From assembly GCA_964490895.1 (NCBI GenBank), contig CAZBEI010000042.1, positions 1 to 51,845 of the forward strand: 51,845 nt of DNA. Reading direction: 5' to 3'. Within the stretch, counting starts at the first letter, position 1. Each line of letters starts with the position of its first letter. A program made the translations under genes and the position numbers. The notes below the pieces were generated by a model that saw only the letters and a list, made by a program, of their open reading frames with translations, had not been told where the DNA came from and searched no databases. This stretch comes from JACRAO01 sp964490895 (lineage in GTDB: Bacteria > Bdellovibrionota > UBA1018). This document shows, piece after piece, positions 26,314-35,292 of this stretch.

Positions 26314-28574
26314 AAAATTTTTTTCTATTATTTTTGCTCTTTCTTTTCCCTGCCTGCTCTAATAACTCAAGTCAATTTCGCCTCCCCTCTTCGCAACCTT
26401 CTGCTACTGTACCCGGGAGTGTTCCTTCGCCCCTTGCTCCAGTTGGAGTTTTTCAGATCTCCTCCGTTCAGGAAACTGATAAAAAGAACTTGCTCGGTGT
26501 TCTCATAGATCCCAATAAATCTACTGCTCCCATTTCAAAAATGTGTAACACTCAAAAAGACCTCACTCAGGACGCTTATGCTTGTACTTGCGTTTTTAAA
26601 TGGAATGAAACCAATCGCCACAGTGGAACTGCGATTTTAATCCCTCGAGAGATTAAAACTCCGGTCGTGGATGTCCAGCCCTATGCCGCTTTTTGCAGCA
26701 TCCCCGCTCTTTATGAAACCGAAATTCTAAATGGCACTCCAATCACTCTCACCCTTGCACAAAATGCTCCAGGCTCTCAATCTTTGTATCAAGTCAAAGA
26801 ATTAAAATACATAAAACAGACGGGAGTTAGCCTGGGTGCATTTCAAGATATTGCCGGTAACGTATTTGACAATATTTTACGTTACACTTGTTATGACCAG
26901 TTCAAACGTGGACTCACTATTCAGAATCGAAAAGATACGAGTAAAACAAACCCTCACACGGGAGAAGCTGTTACCTTTAGATTGGCCAGTCAATTTTGCG
27001 TCGCCAAAGCCGATGGGAGCGGAAGCAATACCGAAGGCTGTGGTGATCTCCCTCCTCCACAAAACTCAAACGAAGTTTATCCTTATAATTTATATATTAG
27101 AGCGGAAAAAGTTGGGCAAATCAATTACCAAAATGCGGACCTCATATGCCCTCTGGTGGATAAAAACTTTAGATCCCCAGGAATCAAAAATTTTTATCCT
27201 TTGGATCAGTCATTTGCACTTAGCATAAAAAGAACTCAAGACTTTGATGTGGGAGTGACAGCGCAGAGCACTTTAGCCATTGGAGGAGATTCTACGTCTG
27301 AGCCCACCAGTTGCGATGATACCACACCCAAAAAAGACTCCTCGGCAAACAATGGCAACAATAACGGAGACGCTCCTGCCAAAACTGGCATCACCCTAAA
27401 ATGTTTAGGATTTGCCAAAAGGACAAACCCAGATGGGTCTTGTCCTATCATAAAATCAGCTGACAACCAAAATATCCAACTTTTTCGACTGAGGAGGCAT
27501 GTTAACCTTTATCCTCCTCATTTTGACACCGATGGAAAAATGCTATCTGTTCCCCCGCCTACTGATACGGTCTATGTTATAGACCGACCTGTATTAAATC
27601 CAAATCCTTCGCAGGGACCTCAATATTACTCTATGTTAGGTCCCAAACCCTGTCCCTTTTCATTTTTTGACCAACACGGAGTCACCCGCCCACAGGGCGA
27701 ACAAGATGGCCTTTACAGAGGCAAAAGACCAGGCTGGGTGGCTACTGGTAATCCAGATTGGTTGGGAAAAAATGTGGATGGAATTGAACTCCCCAACCAA
27801 GACACTGCGCATTCATGTGCGGCAACACTGCCACTTTATAATCCAATTACGAATGTTTGGTCTCTTGGAACAGTTCATCCTACGAATCAAAATCCGAAAA
27901 TGAAACGCGTTTTTATCCGCCCTATTGAACCCTTTGTGCCTCATTATGAAGAAGACACCGACTTTCGAGCTTGCGCACCACTGGCGGCCCCACTGCGTGA
28001 CCCTCCTCTTCATTTTGCCAAAAATAAGTCAGCACCATGGAATGTCGGTTATTGTGCAGAAACAAACCCTACTCAATATCCAGATATAAATAAAATTGAA
28101 CCCCAACCCACGGTGGGATTGGTGGTTCCGCATACTTCGCATGTTCCTAAAAATGCGGACTCGCCACCCTGTAACGCCACAAAAATTGCGCTCAGTCCTA
28201 ACTATCCACAAAATGGAGTAGCGCGACACCCAGCCTCTCTCATCGTAGATGAGGGAGCCCCTCTTGTGGGCTCTGATCGTACCTGTGATCGTACGATAGA
28301 CTCTCCAGGTCCAAGCTCTCCTTTGACTCCACTATTGGCGCGCCCTCGTTTTGTAGAATCAGCTATCACCTCAGACCCCAGTTATTCATGTACAATCACA
28401 CAAGATTTTGAGGGTGGGAAGGCAGGAAAACGTTCGCCCAAAACGGGCTGCTGTGCGGGGGGAGTTGTCTACGTCTGGAGTGGAAATCCAAGTACAAACA
28501 CCTACAAAAATAACTTTGCTGCTCACTGGGAACCCAGCTCCACCAAAACAACGTGTGGGACACCGGAGTACTAA
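26310..28574 (+). CDS. Large secreted lipoprotein B2, paralogue of B1
   Basis: A 754-residue lipoprotein: short signal MKNFFLLFLLFLFPACSNN with Cys16. The first 170 residues align in order with B1 (CTCVFKW motif, Pro-rich linker after the lipid anchor). The long C-terminal part is Cys- and Pro-rich, with Asn/Ser tracts (NNGNNNGD near 350) and a Cys-Cys near the end (SPKTGCCAGGVVYV). No known domain. Translation is coupled to B1 through ATGA. The window shows no secretion machine beside it, so export beyond the outer membrane is unproven. Confidence 0.7.
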   Translation: MKNFFLLFLLFLFPACSNNSSQFRLPSSQPSATVPGSVPSPLAPVGVFQISSVQETDKKNLLGVLIDPNKSTAPISKMCNTQKDLTQDAYACTCVFKWNETNRHSGTAILIPREIKTPVVDVQPYAAFCSIPALYETEILNGTPITLTLAQNAPGSQSLYQVKELKYIKQTGVSLGAFQDIAGNVFDNILRYTCYDQFKRGLTIQNRKDTSKTNPHTGEAVTFRLASQFCVAKADGSGSNTEGCGDLPPPQNSNEVYPYNLYIRAEKVGQINYQNADLICPLVDKNFRSPGIKNFYPLDQSFALSIKRTQDFDVGVTAQSTLAIGGDSTSEPTSCDDTTPKKDSSANNGNNNGDAPAKTGITLKCLGFAKRTNPDGSCPIIKSADNQNIQLFRLRRHVNLYPPHFDTDGKMLSVPPPTDTVYVIDRPVLNPNPSQGPQYYSMLGPKPCPFSFFDQHGVTRPQGEQDGLYRGKRPGWVATGNPDWLGKNVDGIELPNQDTAHSCAATLPLYNPITNVWSLGTVHPTNQNPKMKRVFIRPIEPFVPHYEEDTDFRACAPLAAPLRDPPLHFAKNKSAPWNVGYCAETNPTQYPDINKIEPQPTVGLVVPHTSHVPKNADSPPCNATKIALSPNYPQNGVARHPASLIVDEGAPLVGSDRTCDRTIDSPGPSSPLTPLLARPRFVESAITSDPSYSCTITQDFEGGKAGKRSPKTGCCAGGVVYVWSGNPSTNTYKNNFAAHWEPSSTKTTCGTPEY

Positions 28575-28615
28575 AAAATCCATCTCAATTGAATGAACCG
28601 CTATATAATCAAGAA

Positions 28616-29656
28616 ATGCTCCTACTTTTGTTTTTCTTTTCTACTGTGACTTGGGCTGATGAAAACACTGACTTAAATGAAATTATCTCACTCAAGGAAA
28701 AACTCCCGCAAGCCATTTGTGACGAGGCGGTGGTTTCGAAACTTCCTTCCTTAGAAATTTTAGGATTACCCGGCTCAAAGCTTGGAGATATTTTTATTTT
28801 AGAAAGCGATTTCCCTCAGTCGGAGGACAGAATCATGCACTTTTTGCTAGGGGAAAATGAGAATGTGCTCGAATCTCCCTACTCTCATTTTTTAACCAAA
28901 AACTCAACACCCGAGGTAAAAAAAAAGGTCTCTCTAGAAATTTGCACAAGTCTCGTCTCACAAGAAAAATTCAAGAAATTGTTTAGGCTTTCGCCTAGCC
29001 GTTTTTTTAATGTAAATTTAGCAGGTGACTTTGATCCTCTCAGCAAACGAGAACATTTTCGGAAAAAAGAATATTGGATACTTCAAGATTTCGATAAAAG
29101 ATTCTCCCAGTTTCATGGAAAATGGTGGGTCCCAGGCTGGATTGAACCCAGAGAATGCGTGGCTTTATTTTTAGAAAAAAGAACATACTTGAGAGTGGTT
29201 CATCCCGTCACAGAAAAATTAATTTCTGTTTCTATCTTAAACAAAAAGGGTATCCCACTGGGATCTGTTTTTCCCGGTGGAGAAGCACTGAGTTTAGACT
29301 TTAAAACCCTAAAAACACGCTCTGAGAGCCTTGTTAATCAACAAAAAAAACAAGAATTTTATCAACTTGCATTAGAGATCGCTGCCTATAAAAAAATACA
29401 GAAAAATAAAAAGTCATCAAATCAAATCATTCGCATATTAAACATTTTCAAATATTTGATGAAAGAATTCCAGAGGGACCCCTCTTCTCCTCAAGTCGGA
29501 AAATATATTTCACCACAAAAACTGAGTGACAAAGATTATGGGATAGTATTTGATGCCCCCTTTTTTAAAGCCTTGGCACAAGCTAAGCTCTCTGTTCAGT
29601 TTTTTAATAACGACCTAACCCTCCACCGAATCTATTTGGATTTTGTAAGGCAATGA
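28616..29656 (+). CDS. Secreted protein, last gene of the five-gene operon
   Basis: A 346-residue exported protein: signal MLLLLFFFSTVTWA. The frame is open back to 28553, overlapping B2, but ATG 28616 begins the signal peptide, so I chose it. The mature part has a helical C-terminal half with a Lys-rich segment (EIAAYKKIQKNKKSSNQI). Three Cys are present. No family recognised. Lying 41 nt after B2 with no terminator, it is likely part of the same transcript. It is unlike the A and B pairs in composition and might be an assembly or chaperone factor; this is inference. Confidence 0.6.
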   Translation: MLLLLFFFSTVTWADENTDLNEIISLKEKLPQAICDEAVVSKLPSLEILGLPGSKLGDIFILESDFPQSEDRIMHFLLGENENVLESPYSHFLTKNSTPEVKKKVSLEICTSLVSQEKFKKLFRLSPSRFFNVNLAGDFDPLSKREHFRKKEYWILQDFDKRFSQFHGKWWVPGWIEPRECVALFLEKRTYLRVVHPVTEKLISVSILNKKGIPLGSVFPGGEALSLDFKTLKTRSESLVNQQKKQEFYQLALEIAAYKKIQKNKKSSNQIIRILNIFKYLMKEFQRDPSSPQVGKYISPQKLSDKDYGIVFDAPFFKALAQAKLSVQFFNNDLTLHRIYLDFVRQ

Positions 29657-29702
29657 GGGAGGGAGGGAGGTTTTAATCTCAAATTTGCCATCAAAAGCCA
29701 GT

Positions 29703-29771
29703 ATACCATGCTATGCCTAAGTATGCCATATTGTGCTTAAAAAAATGGCATACTTAGGCATAATATGGTAT
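29703..29771. promoter_or_regulatory. Long palindrome over the start of the Fic gene (operator candidate)
   Basis: Arms 29703-29729 and 29745-29771 are inverted copies matching at 25 of 27 positions around a 15-nt centre. The right arm reaches into the first ATG of the Fic gene (29770). Shorter units of the type TATGCCTAAGTATGCCAT recur in the arms, and TGTGCTTAA in the centre is a partial extra copy. As DNA this looks like an operator for a dimeric HTH protein; as RNA it would be a very stable hairpin covering the start. The encoded Fic protein has a C-terminal winged-helix region that could bind it. Confidence 0.7.
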
Positions 29772-30909
29772 GCTTGAGGCTATGCTCTCTTTTCCTCTTC
29801 ATTCAGAAACGGTAAAATGGCTCAAGACACTCCACGCTGCGTTTTCAGAAAGGTACCTTGTTTTAAAGGGATTATCTCAAGAAGAACTGGAGGCTATTCA
29901 TCACTATGCCAGAATCAGTCAGATTGGTGCTTCCACTCGTATTGAAAACGCAATCCTCACAGACTCTGAAATCAGTTGGCTAGACACTCTTTTGACAAGC
30001 GATGGAAAAACAAGTGCCTTTCAGCAACAAAGGCAGATCATCGAAAATAAACTCTCAAAAGAACGCCAAAGAAGCATTGAAGAGGTGGCGGGCTGTAGAG
30101 CAATGCTTTCTCTTATTTACGAGCAATCTCACGAAATGCTCCCGCTGGCAGAAATACACATCCGAGGATTACATCAAGAACTTTTGAGGCATTATAAAGA
30201 TGCAAGTCATTATAGAGGGCAGTACAAGAAAAATCCAAATTCAGTCGTAGAACATCATTCGATGACTGGGAGAAAAAAAGAGGTTTTTAAAACAGCTGAC
30301 CCTGGAGTCCTGACTGCAACCGCCATGGCTGATTTGGTCAGGTGGTACTCTCAAGCAATCCAAACTGAACCCTGGAGTGTAGCGGTGGCGTGCGAATTTG
30401 TTTTTCGCTTTTTAGCCATCCATCCTTTTCAAGATGGAAATGGCAGAGTCGGGCGTGGACTTTTTTTGCTCTGCCTTCTTCAGTGTCCAGATCCTCATGT
30501 TTCGTTCGTGGCACGATACCTCTCCATTGACCGTCAAATTGAAAAACACAAAGAAGATTATTATTTTGTACTCAATCGCTGCTCTGACGGAAAATATAAA
30601 TTAGATCCAAAAAAATATCACATTGAGTATTTTTTAAGCTTTATGACAAAAACTCTAGACAAAGCATTAAAAGATGTTGATTTTTATCAAAAAAAATTTA
30701 GGGCTTCTTTAGAATTATCTATTGGCGCATCTCAAGTGCTTGCCTGCTTTAAGGATCTTCCAGAAAAAAAGTTACAGACCCGGGAGCTAGTCAAAAGAAC
30801 AAATCTTCCCAGGAGAACGGTATCCAACGCTCTTGTTGCTTTACTTAAAAATGGATTTATTCAAAAATATGGGAAAGGCGCCGCTGTAAGGTATCAAATT
30901 ATTTTTTGA
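29770..30909 (+). CDS. Fic-domain AMP-transferase with N-terminal inhibitory motif and HTH
   Basis: Fic proteins transfer AMP (or other nucleotide parts) from nucleotides to target hydroxyls. The active-site loop HPFQDGNGRVGR (218-229) is complete. The N-terminal motif SQIGASTRIEN gives Ser55-xxx-Glu59-Asn60, the inhibitory (S/T)xxxE(G/N) helix of class II Fic proteins, so activity is probably self-restrained. Residues about 310-379 form a winged-helix-like end (TRELVKRTNLPRRTVSNALV). Start could be 29770 or ATG 29782, which has GAGG 2 nt before it. The ends of this gene and the convergent pseudouridine synthase overlap by 11 nt. The palindrome at the start suggests autoregulation. Confidence 0.9.
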   Translation: MLEAMLSFPLHSETVKWLKTLHAAFSERYLVLKGLSQEELEAIHHYARISQIGASTRIENAILTDSEISWLDTLLTSDGKTSAFQQQRQIIENKLSKERQRSIEEVAGCRAMLSLIYEQSHEMLPLAEIHIRGLHQELLRHYKDASHYRGQYKKNPNSVVEHHSMTGRKKEVFKTADPGVLTATAMADLVRWYSQAIQTEPWSVAVACEFVFRFLAIHPFQDGNGRVGRGLFLLCLLQCPDPHVSFVARYLSIDRQIEKHKEDYYFVLNRCSDGKYKLDPKKYHIEYFLSFMTKTLDKALKDVDFYQKKFRASLELSIGASQVLACFKDLPEKKLQTRELVKRTNLPRRTVSNALVALLKNGFIQKYGKGAAVRYQIIF

Positions 30910-31666
30910 CTGAGTATGGAGCAAATACCCAACCCTCTGGCAAATCAGAAACCAAACTAAGTCGCACTCCTGATTTCAGTAAAAAGGAAAGCTTCCAGGC
31001 ATGTAGCCACAATCTCTCGGCTTTCGGACCACCATACACAGAGTCTCCACAAACAGGGTATCCAAACTCTGCCAAATGACAGCGAATTTGATGTGTTACT
31101 CCAGTTTTAATTTCAATTTCAAGATCTAATAACCCACTCTTTGTTTTTTCAGCTCGCAAGAGTGCCGTATGGGCTGGATAAGCCTTACCTCGAAATTTTA
31201 TTTTTTTCCCTGGGAGCAAACAGATCATTTTTTTACTCGATTTTTTAGAATGTGCTAAACTCCAGTCTAATATTTTGGGTAGAGCAAGCGGGCTCTCACT
31301 TACTAAGGCTCGATATATTTTCTGAACCTCCTTTTTTTTCCAAAGGAGGCGCAGGCGTTCGTATTCTGCTAAATTTTTGGCAAACACTAAAATACCACTG
31401 GTGCCTGTATCCAAACGATGAATGAGCCCAGACTCTAAAGTTTTTGGAAATTTTATCTCGCACAGCTCTGGGCAATGAGCCAGAGCCGCTGAAACAGCTG
31501 TGCCCTCCTCGCCTTGACGCAAAGGATGCGATGGTATACCCGATGGCTTTGACAGAATAAGAAGATCAGCGTCTTCATATATAATTGGATATATAACTGG
31601 ATATATAACTGGATCTATAACTGGATCTATAATTGGGTATAGAACGGCGGTTATCGATGTCACCAC
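30899..31666 (-). CDS. RluA-family pseudouridine synthase
   Basis: RNA pseudouridine synthase of the RluA/RluC/RluD family, about 255 residues. The catalytic motif GLIHRLDTGTSGILVFAK is intact. IIYEDADLLILSKPSGIPSH marks the start of the catalytic domain, and THQIRCHLAEFGYPVCGDSV the second conserved region. No S4 domain is present. I chose GTG 31666 after the nrdJ stop; the frame is open to 31783, which would run inside nrdJ. Before the domain lies a four-residue repeat (PVIDPVIYPVIYPIIY) encoded by 12-bp tandem repeats. Target site is unknown. It follows nrdJ on the same strand. Confidence 0.85.
   Translation of the reverse strand: MVTSITAVLYPIIDPVIDPVIYPVIYPIIYEDADLLILSKPSGIPSHPLRQGEEGTAVSAALAHCPELCEIKFPKTLESGLIHRLDTGTSGILVFAKNLAEYERLRLLWKKKEVQKIYRALVSESPLALPKILDWSLAHSKKSSKKMICLLPGKKIKFRGKAYPAHTALLRAEKTKSGLLDLEIEIKTGVTHQIRCHLAEFGYPVCGDSVYGGPKAERLWLHAWKLSFLLKSGVRLSLVSDLPEGWVFAPYSVKK
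31581..31640. repeat. Five tandem 12-bp repeats in the pseudouridine synthase N terminus
   Basis: Units begin at 31581, 31593, 31605, 31617 and 31629, with forms ATAATTGGATAT, ATAACTGGATAT, ATAACTGGATCT (twice) and ATAATTGGGTAT. On the minus strand they encode Pro-(Val/Ile)-Ile-(Tyr/Asp) units. Since 12 is a multiple of three, gain or loss of units would alter linker length without breaking the frame. Confidence 0.85.
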
Positions 31667-31688
31667 ATTCTTATCTTTTTCAGCAGAA

Positions 31689-34600
31689 TCAGCTGCACCC
31701 CATGGAGTTGCCACAGTTGAGGCACCGATAGCAAGACCCATTTCGAATGGTGGTATGACCACATTGATCACAAGGAGGGGCATCTCCCATCATTTCAGCC
31801 AAATGACCTGTGATGGCGCTCGAAAAAGCAACTGTCGGAGTGGGTACCTTTACAAACTGCTGCTCAGCCGCGCGTTTCTCGCCAGCCATATCTCCAGCCG
31901 AAGGCTTTACTTGTAGAAAATCAGTCCTCCCTAAATACTCCATCCCTAAAACTCTAAAAATATAATCGACAATCGAAGTGGCTAATTTAATGTTGGGATG
32001 GCCTTCGACAATTCCTGAGGGCTCAAAGCGCGTGAAGGTAAACTTATCCACATACTCTTTGAGGGGCACTCCATACTGAAGCCCAAGACTCACTGAAATT
32101 GCAAAACAGTTCATCATTGAACGGTAGGCCGCGCCTTCTTTGTGCATATCAATGAAAATTTCTCCCACAGTACGATCGTCATACTCCCCTGTACGCAAAT
32201 AAACTTTGTGTCCTGCCACCGAGGCCTCCTGAGTAAATCCAACTCTCTTAGAAGGCAATTTTCGACGAGCGGGAGGCAGTGACAGAGCTTTTGGAGGGTC
32301 TTCTATTTTTTTATCAGACTTTGTAGAAAGAGCCTGCGAAAGTTTGCAGCCATCGCGATAAAGAGCAACCGCTTTTAGGCCCAGTTTCCATCCCTGGAAG
32401 TAAATATCTTGAATTTCTTCAACAGTTGTTTCATGAGGCAAATTCACAGTTTTTGAAATAGCGCCCGAGAGAAAAGGCTGTGTTGCCGCCATCATTCGAA
32501 CATGTCCCATCGGAGCAATAAATCTCTCGCCCTTGTTTCCACATTTATTGGCACAGTCAAAAATGGGCAAATGCTCAGGCTTGAGATGAGGAGCTCCCTC
32601 AACCGTCATTGTACCGAGAATAATTTCGTTTGCCTCCCGAAGTTGCTCCCCTCCAACGCCCGCCCAAGAGAGAAAATTAAAGGTGGGTTTCTGAAACGCT
32701 TCTACTGGTACACCAATACGCTTTAATAAATCATCTCCCAAACCAAACCGCGTAAAAGCACTACAAAGCTCAAAAGTGCCTGGCAATGATTTTTCAATTT
32801 TTAGAATCTCAGAGTCACTGAAGCCCTTGGACTTTAGGAACTCTCTGTTGACATGGGGTGTTTTTTCGAAATTAAGGGTTCCCAACAAGTATCTCAAAAT
32901 GTCAGTGACTTCTGATTCGCTATAGCCCAGATTTTTGAGCGCAAGAGGAACTGATTGATTGACAATTTTAAAATATCCACCTCCAGCTAATTTTTTAAAC
33001 TTTACAAGTGCAAAATCAGGCTCGACTCCCGTAGTATCGCAATCCATCAGCAAACCAATGGTTCCTGTGGGAGCCAATACAGTGACTTGCGAATTTCGGT
33101 AGCCATACTTTTCGCCCAAACTAAGCGCCACATCCCAGTCCAGTCTCGCTGCTTGTACTAACTCTTTGGAACAATACTCGGGTTCAATCTGATAGGCCGC
33201 ATCTCGATGTTTGGCAATAACCCGAAGCATGGAGGTGCGGTTTTTCTCAAATCCTTCGAACGCACCTTGAGTAGCCGCAATCTCTGCACTCACCGCATAA
33301 GCATGCCCACACATAATAGAAGTAAGAGCCGCTGCAAAACCTCTCCCTGGGTCACTGTCATACGGAATTCCCTTGAGCATGAGCAGAGTGCCTAAATTGG
33401 CATAGCCTAAACCCAAAGGCCGATAGGCGTGAGAATTTTTAGCAATCTCAGCTGTAGGATAACTCGCAAGGCCCACTAGGATTTCCTGTGCGATGATAAA
33501 AATGCGACACGCTTTCCGATAAGCTTCGATATCAAAATGTCTGTCTTTATCTAAAAATTTCACCAGGTTCAAGGAGGCCAGGTTGCATGCCGTATCGTTT
33601 AAAAACATGTACTCCGAACATGGATTAGATGCCCAAATCCGATCCGTGTTGGAACACGTATGCCAATCATTGATGGTCGTGTCGTACTGGACTCCAGGAT
33701 CGGCGCAGGCCCAAGCGGCCTCTGCAATCTTCTTCCATAAATCTTGAGCATTGTAAGTATCTATCACTTCCCCATTTGTTCTACCGCGCGTGTGCCATTT
33801 TTCTCCTTGAGTCACCGCTTGCATAAATTTGTCTGCTACTCTCACAGAGTTATTCGAATTTTGACCTGCAACTGTTTTATAAGCTTCGCCGTTAAAATCA
33901 GAGGGATATCCTGCCGCAATGAGCGCTGCGACCTTTTTTTCTTCTCGGCTTTTCCAAGTGATAAAGTCTAAAATTTCAGGATGATCCATATCTAAGCAGA
34001 CCATTTTAGCAGCTCTACGAGTGGTCCCACCTGATTTTGTAGCCCCTGCACCTTTGTCAAAAACCTCCAAGAAGCTCATCAGTCCAGAGGAATATCCTCC
34101 ACCAGAAAGTTTTTCTTGTTGTCCCCTAATTTTCGAAAAATTAGTCCCAGTCCCTGAACCGTATTTAAAGAGTCTAGCTTCGTTTTTAACCAACTGAAAA
34201 ATGCTCATCAAATCATCATCTACAGATTGAATAAAACAGGCGGAACACTGAGGACGGGAATAGGCGTCTTTTGTCTCTACAACTCTCTGAGAGACTGGAT
34301 CCCAGGCAAAATTGCCTCCAGATCCTTTAATTTTATATTCGTGCCAAAGGCCTAAATTAAACCACACGGGCGAATTAAATGCGCCAATTTGATGGGCTAG
34401 CATAAAGGAAAGCTCGTCTTCGAAAACTTGTGCATTTTTCGAATCAAAATAGTTCATATCCAGCCCTGCGGTGGAGAGAGTATGAGCAATCCGCCGGACG
34501 ACTTGCTTGAGCGAGTTTTCGTAACCTATGCCTGGAACTCCTGCTTTTCTAAAATATTTTGAAACTAAAATATCTGTAGAGAGTTGGCTCCAACTCTCAG

Positions 34601-34844
34601 GCACTTCGATGTCTTTCATTTCAAAGACAGTCTGGCCATCTGTGTCATTAATTTTTGAGGTCGTTTTAATATATTTGATGTTTTCAAGCGGATCGACCCC
34701 AGACTGGGAAAAATGCCTTTCGAGGGCCACTCCACCGGGAGCTGTGGTTTTCTTTAAGCTCAGGGTTGAATTAAGTCCATTGGCTAACCCATTGACCTTT
34801 TTGATTTCAACTTTCTCCATGATTCTTTCTGTGATCTTTTCCAT
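31689..34844 (-). CDS. nrdJ: Vitamin B12-dependent ribonucleotide reductase (class II)
   Basis: Adenosylcobalamin-dependent enzyme making deoxynucleotides with or without oxygen. At 1051 residues it has the usual plan: N-terminal ATP-cone-like and catalytic barrel with SRPQCSACFIQSVDDD, WASNPCSEYMFLNDTACNLA, and VLAPTGTIGLLMDCDTTGVE. A TSCPD region (about 850-960; EYDDRTVGEIFIDMHKEG) and a C-terminal Cys-rich tail (CDQCGHTT, CYRCLNCGNSMGCS) follow. The tail cysteines probably reduce the active site or bind zinc. AAGGGGAACTC precedes the ATG. Two NrdR-type boxes lie 155-202 nt upstream, so repression by NrdR is likely. nrdR itself is not in the window. Confidence 0.95.
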   Translation of the reverse strand: MEKITERIMEKVEIKKVNGLANGLNSTLSLKKTTAPGGVALERHFSQSGVDPLENIKYIKTTSKINDTDGQTVFEMKDIEVPESWSQLSTDILVSKYFRKAGVPGIGYENSLKQVVRRIAHTLSTAGLDMNYFDSKNAQVFEDELSFMLAHQIGAFNSPVWFNLGLWHEYKIKGSGGNFAWDPVSQRVVETKDAYSRPQCSACFIQSVDDDLMSIFQLVKNEARLFKYGSGTGTNFSKIRGQQEKLSGGGYSSGLMSFLEVFDKGAGATKSGGTTRRAAKMVCLDMDHPEILDFITWKSREEKKVAALIAAGYPSDFNGEAYKTVAGQNSNNSVRVADKFMQAVTQGEKWHTRGRTNGEVIDTYNAQDLWKKIAEAAWACADPGVQYDTTINDWHTCSNTDRIWASNPCSEYMFLNDTACNLASLNLVKFLDKDRHFDIEAYRKACRIFIIAQEILVGLASYPTAEIAKNSHAYRPLGLGYANLGTLLMLKGIPYDSDPGRGFAAALTSIMCGHAYAVSAEIAATQGAFEGFEKNRTSMLRVIAKHRDAAYQIEPEYCSKELVQAARLDWDVALSLGEKYGYRNSQVTVLAPTGTIGLLMDCDTTGVEPDFALVKFKKLAGGGYFKIVNQSVPLALKNLGYSESEVTDILRYLLGTLNFEKTPHVNREFLKSKGFSDSEILKIEKSLPGTFELCSAFTRFGLGDDLLKRIGVPVEAFQKPTFNFLSWAGVGGEQLREANEIILGTMTVEGAPHLKPEHLPIFDCANKCGNKGERFIAPMGHVRMMAATQPFLSGAISKTVNLPHETTVEEIQDIYFQGWKLGLKAVALYRDGCKLSQALSTKSDKKIEDPPKALSLPPARRKLPSKRVGFTQEASVAGHKVYLRTGEYDDRTVGEIFIDMHKEGAAYRSMMNCFAISVSLGLQYGVPLKEYVDKFTFTRFEPSGIVEGHPNIKLATSIVDYIFRVLGMEYLGRTDFLQVKPSAGDMAGEKRAAEQQFVKVPTPTVAFSSAITGHLAEMMGDAPPCDQCGHTTIRNGSCYRCLNCGNSMGCS

Positions 34845-34998
34845 GAGTTCCCCTTTTTAAATATGAATACTAAGTTCTCTTCTATTTTTAAAACTTTGGC
34901 AATTTTGACTTTTGAGAACCTTGAATTTCAGCTCCATCATATTTTTTATTTCCTTCTTATTTCACGTTGCCGAGAATCTATCACTCTGTCAAAGCATG

Positions 34999-35046
34999 CC
35001 ACAACATATTGTGTCCATACAACAACCAACCCACAAGTTATTGTAG
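34999..35046 (-). promoter_or_regulatory. Pair of NrdR boxes upstream of nrdJ
   Basis: CCACAACATATTGTGT (34999-35014) and CCACAAGTTATTGTAG (35031-35046) both resemble the NrdR consensus ACACWATATATWGTGT. Their starts are 32 bp apart, the three-turn spacing known for NrdR box pairs. They lie in the 448-nt gap upstream of nrdJ, about 155-200 nt before its start. A weaker, possible third copy, ACACAATATAACGCTC, lies near 35117. The remainder of the gap (to 35292) is AT-rich with no gene; no B12 box typical of cobalamin riboswitches is visible between the boxes and nrdJ. Confidence 0.7.
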
Positions 35047-35200
35047 TCTGCAAATACACATAACCCTGGGTAGTATTTCAGTTTTTAAGAATTTTTATAT
35101 TTTCAAACTCAAGATTCACACAATATAACGCTCTGCGTAATCCATTTTTTACTTGACCCAGTAATTATTTTCGCAAAACCAGTCCCACCGCGGAATCTTC

Positions 35201-35256
35201 TCTAAAAAAACAGACTCATTTTAAAAAAAGTCCGAAAAGTTGAAAGTTTTTTTAGA
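35201..35256. repeat. Inverted repeat downstream of the small barrel gene
   Basis: TCTAAAAAAAC (35201-35211) and GTTTTTTTAGA (35246-35256) are perfect inverted 11-mers with a 34-nt spacer. Together with the T run directly after the stop at 35293, this could end transcription of the 36505-35293 operon. A/T-only arms make this a weak call. Confidence 0.3.
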
Positions 35257-35292
35257 AATATTTTTTTTAACGCTAGAATTAGGCAAAAAAAA

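Noticed and set aside
29655..29671. G-run GAGGGAGGGAGGGAGG after the lipoprotein operon, resembling a G-quadruplex
   Set aside because: Only three GGG tracts plus one GG; likely weak, and no gene element depends on it.
34845..34998. Possible cobalamin riboswitch in the nrdJ leader
   Set aside because: I looked for the B12 box (AGCCACTG-like) and flanking stems on the minus strand and found none.
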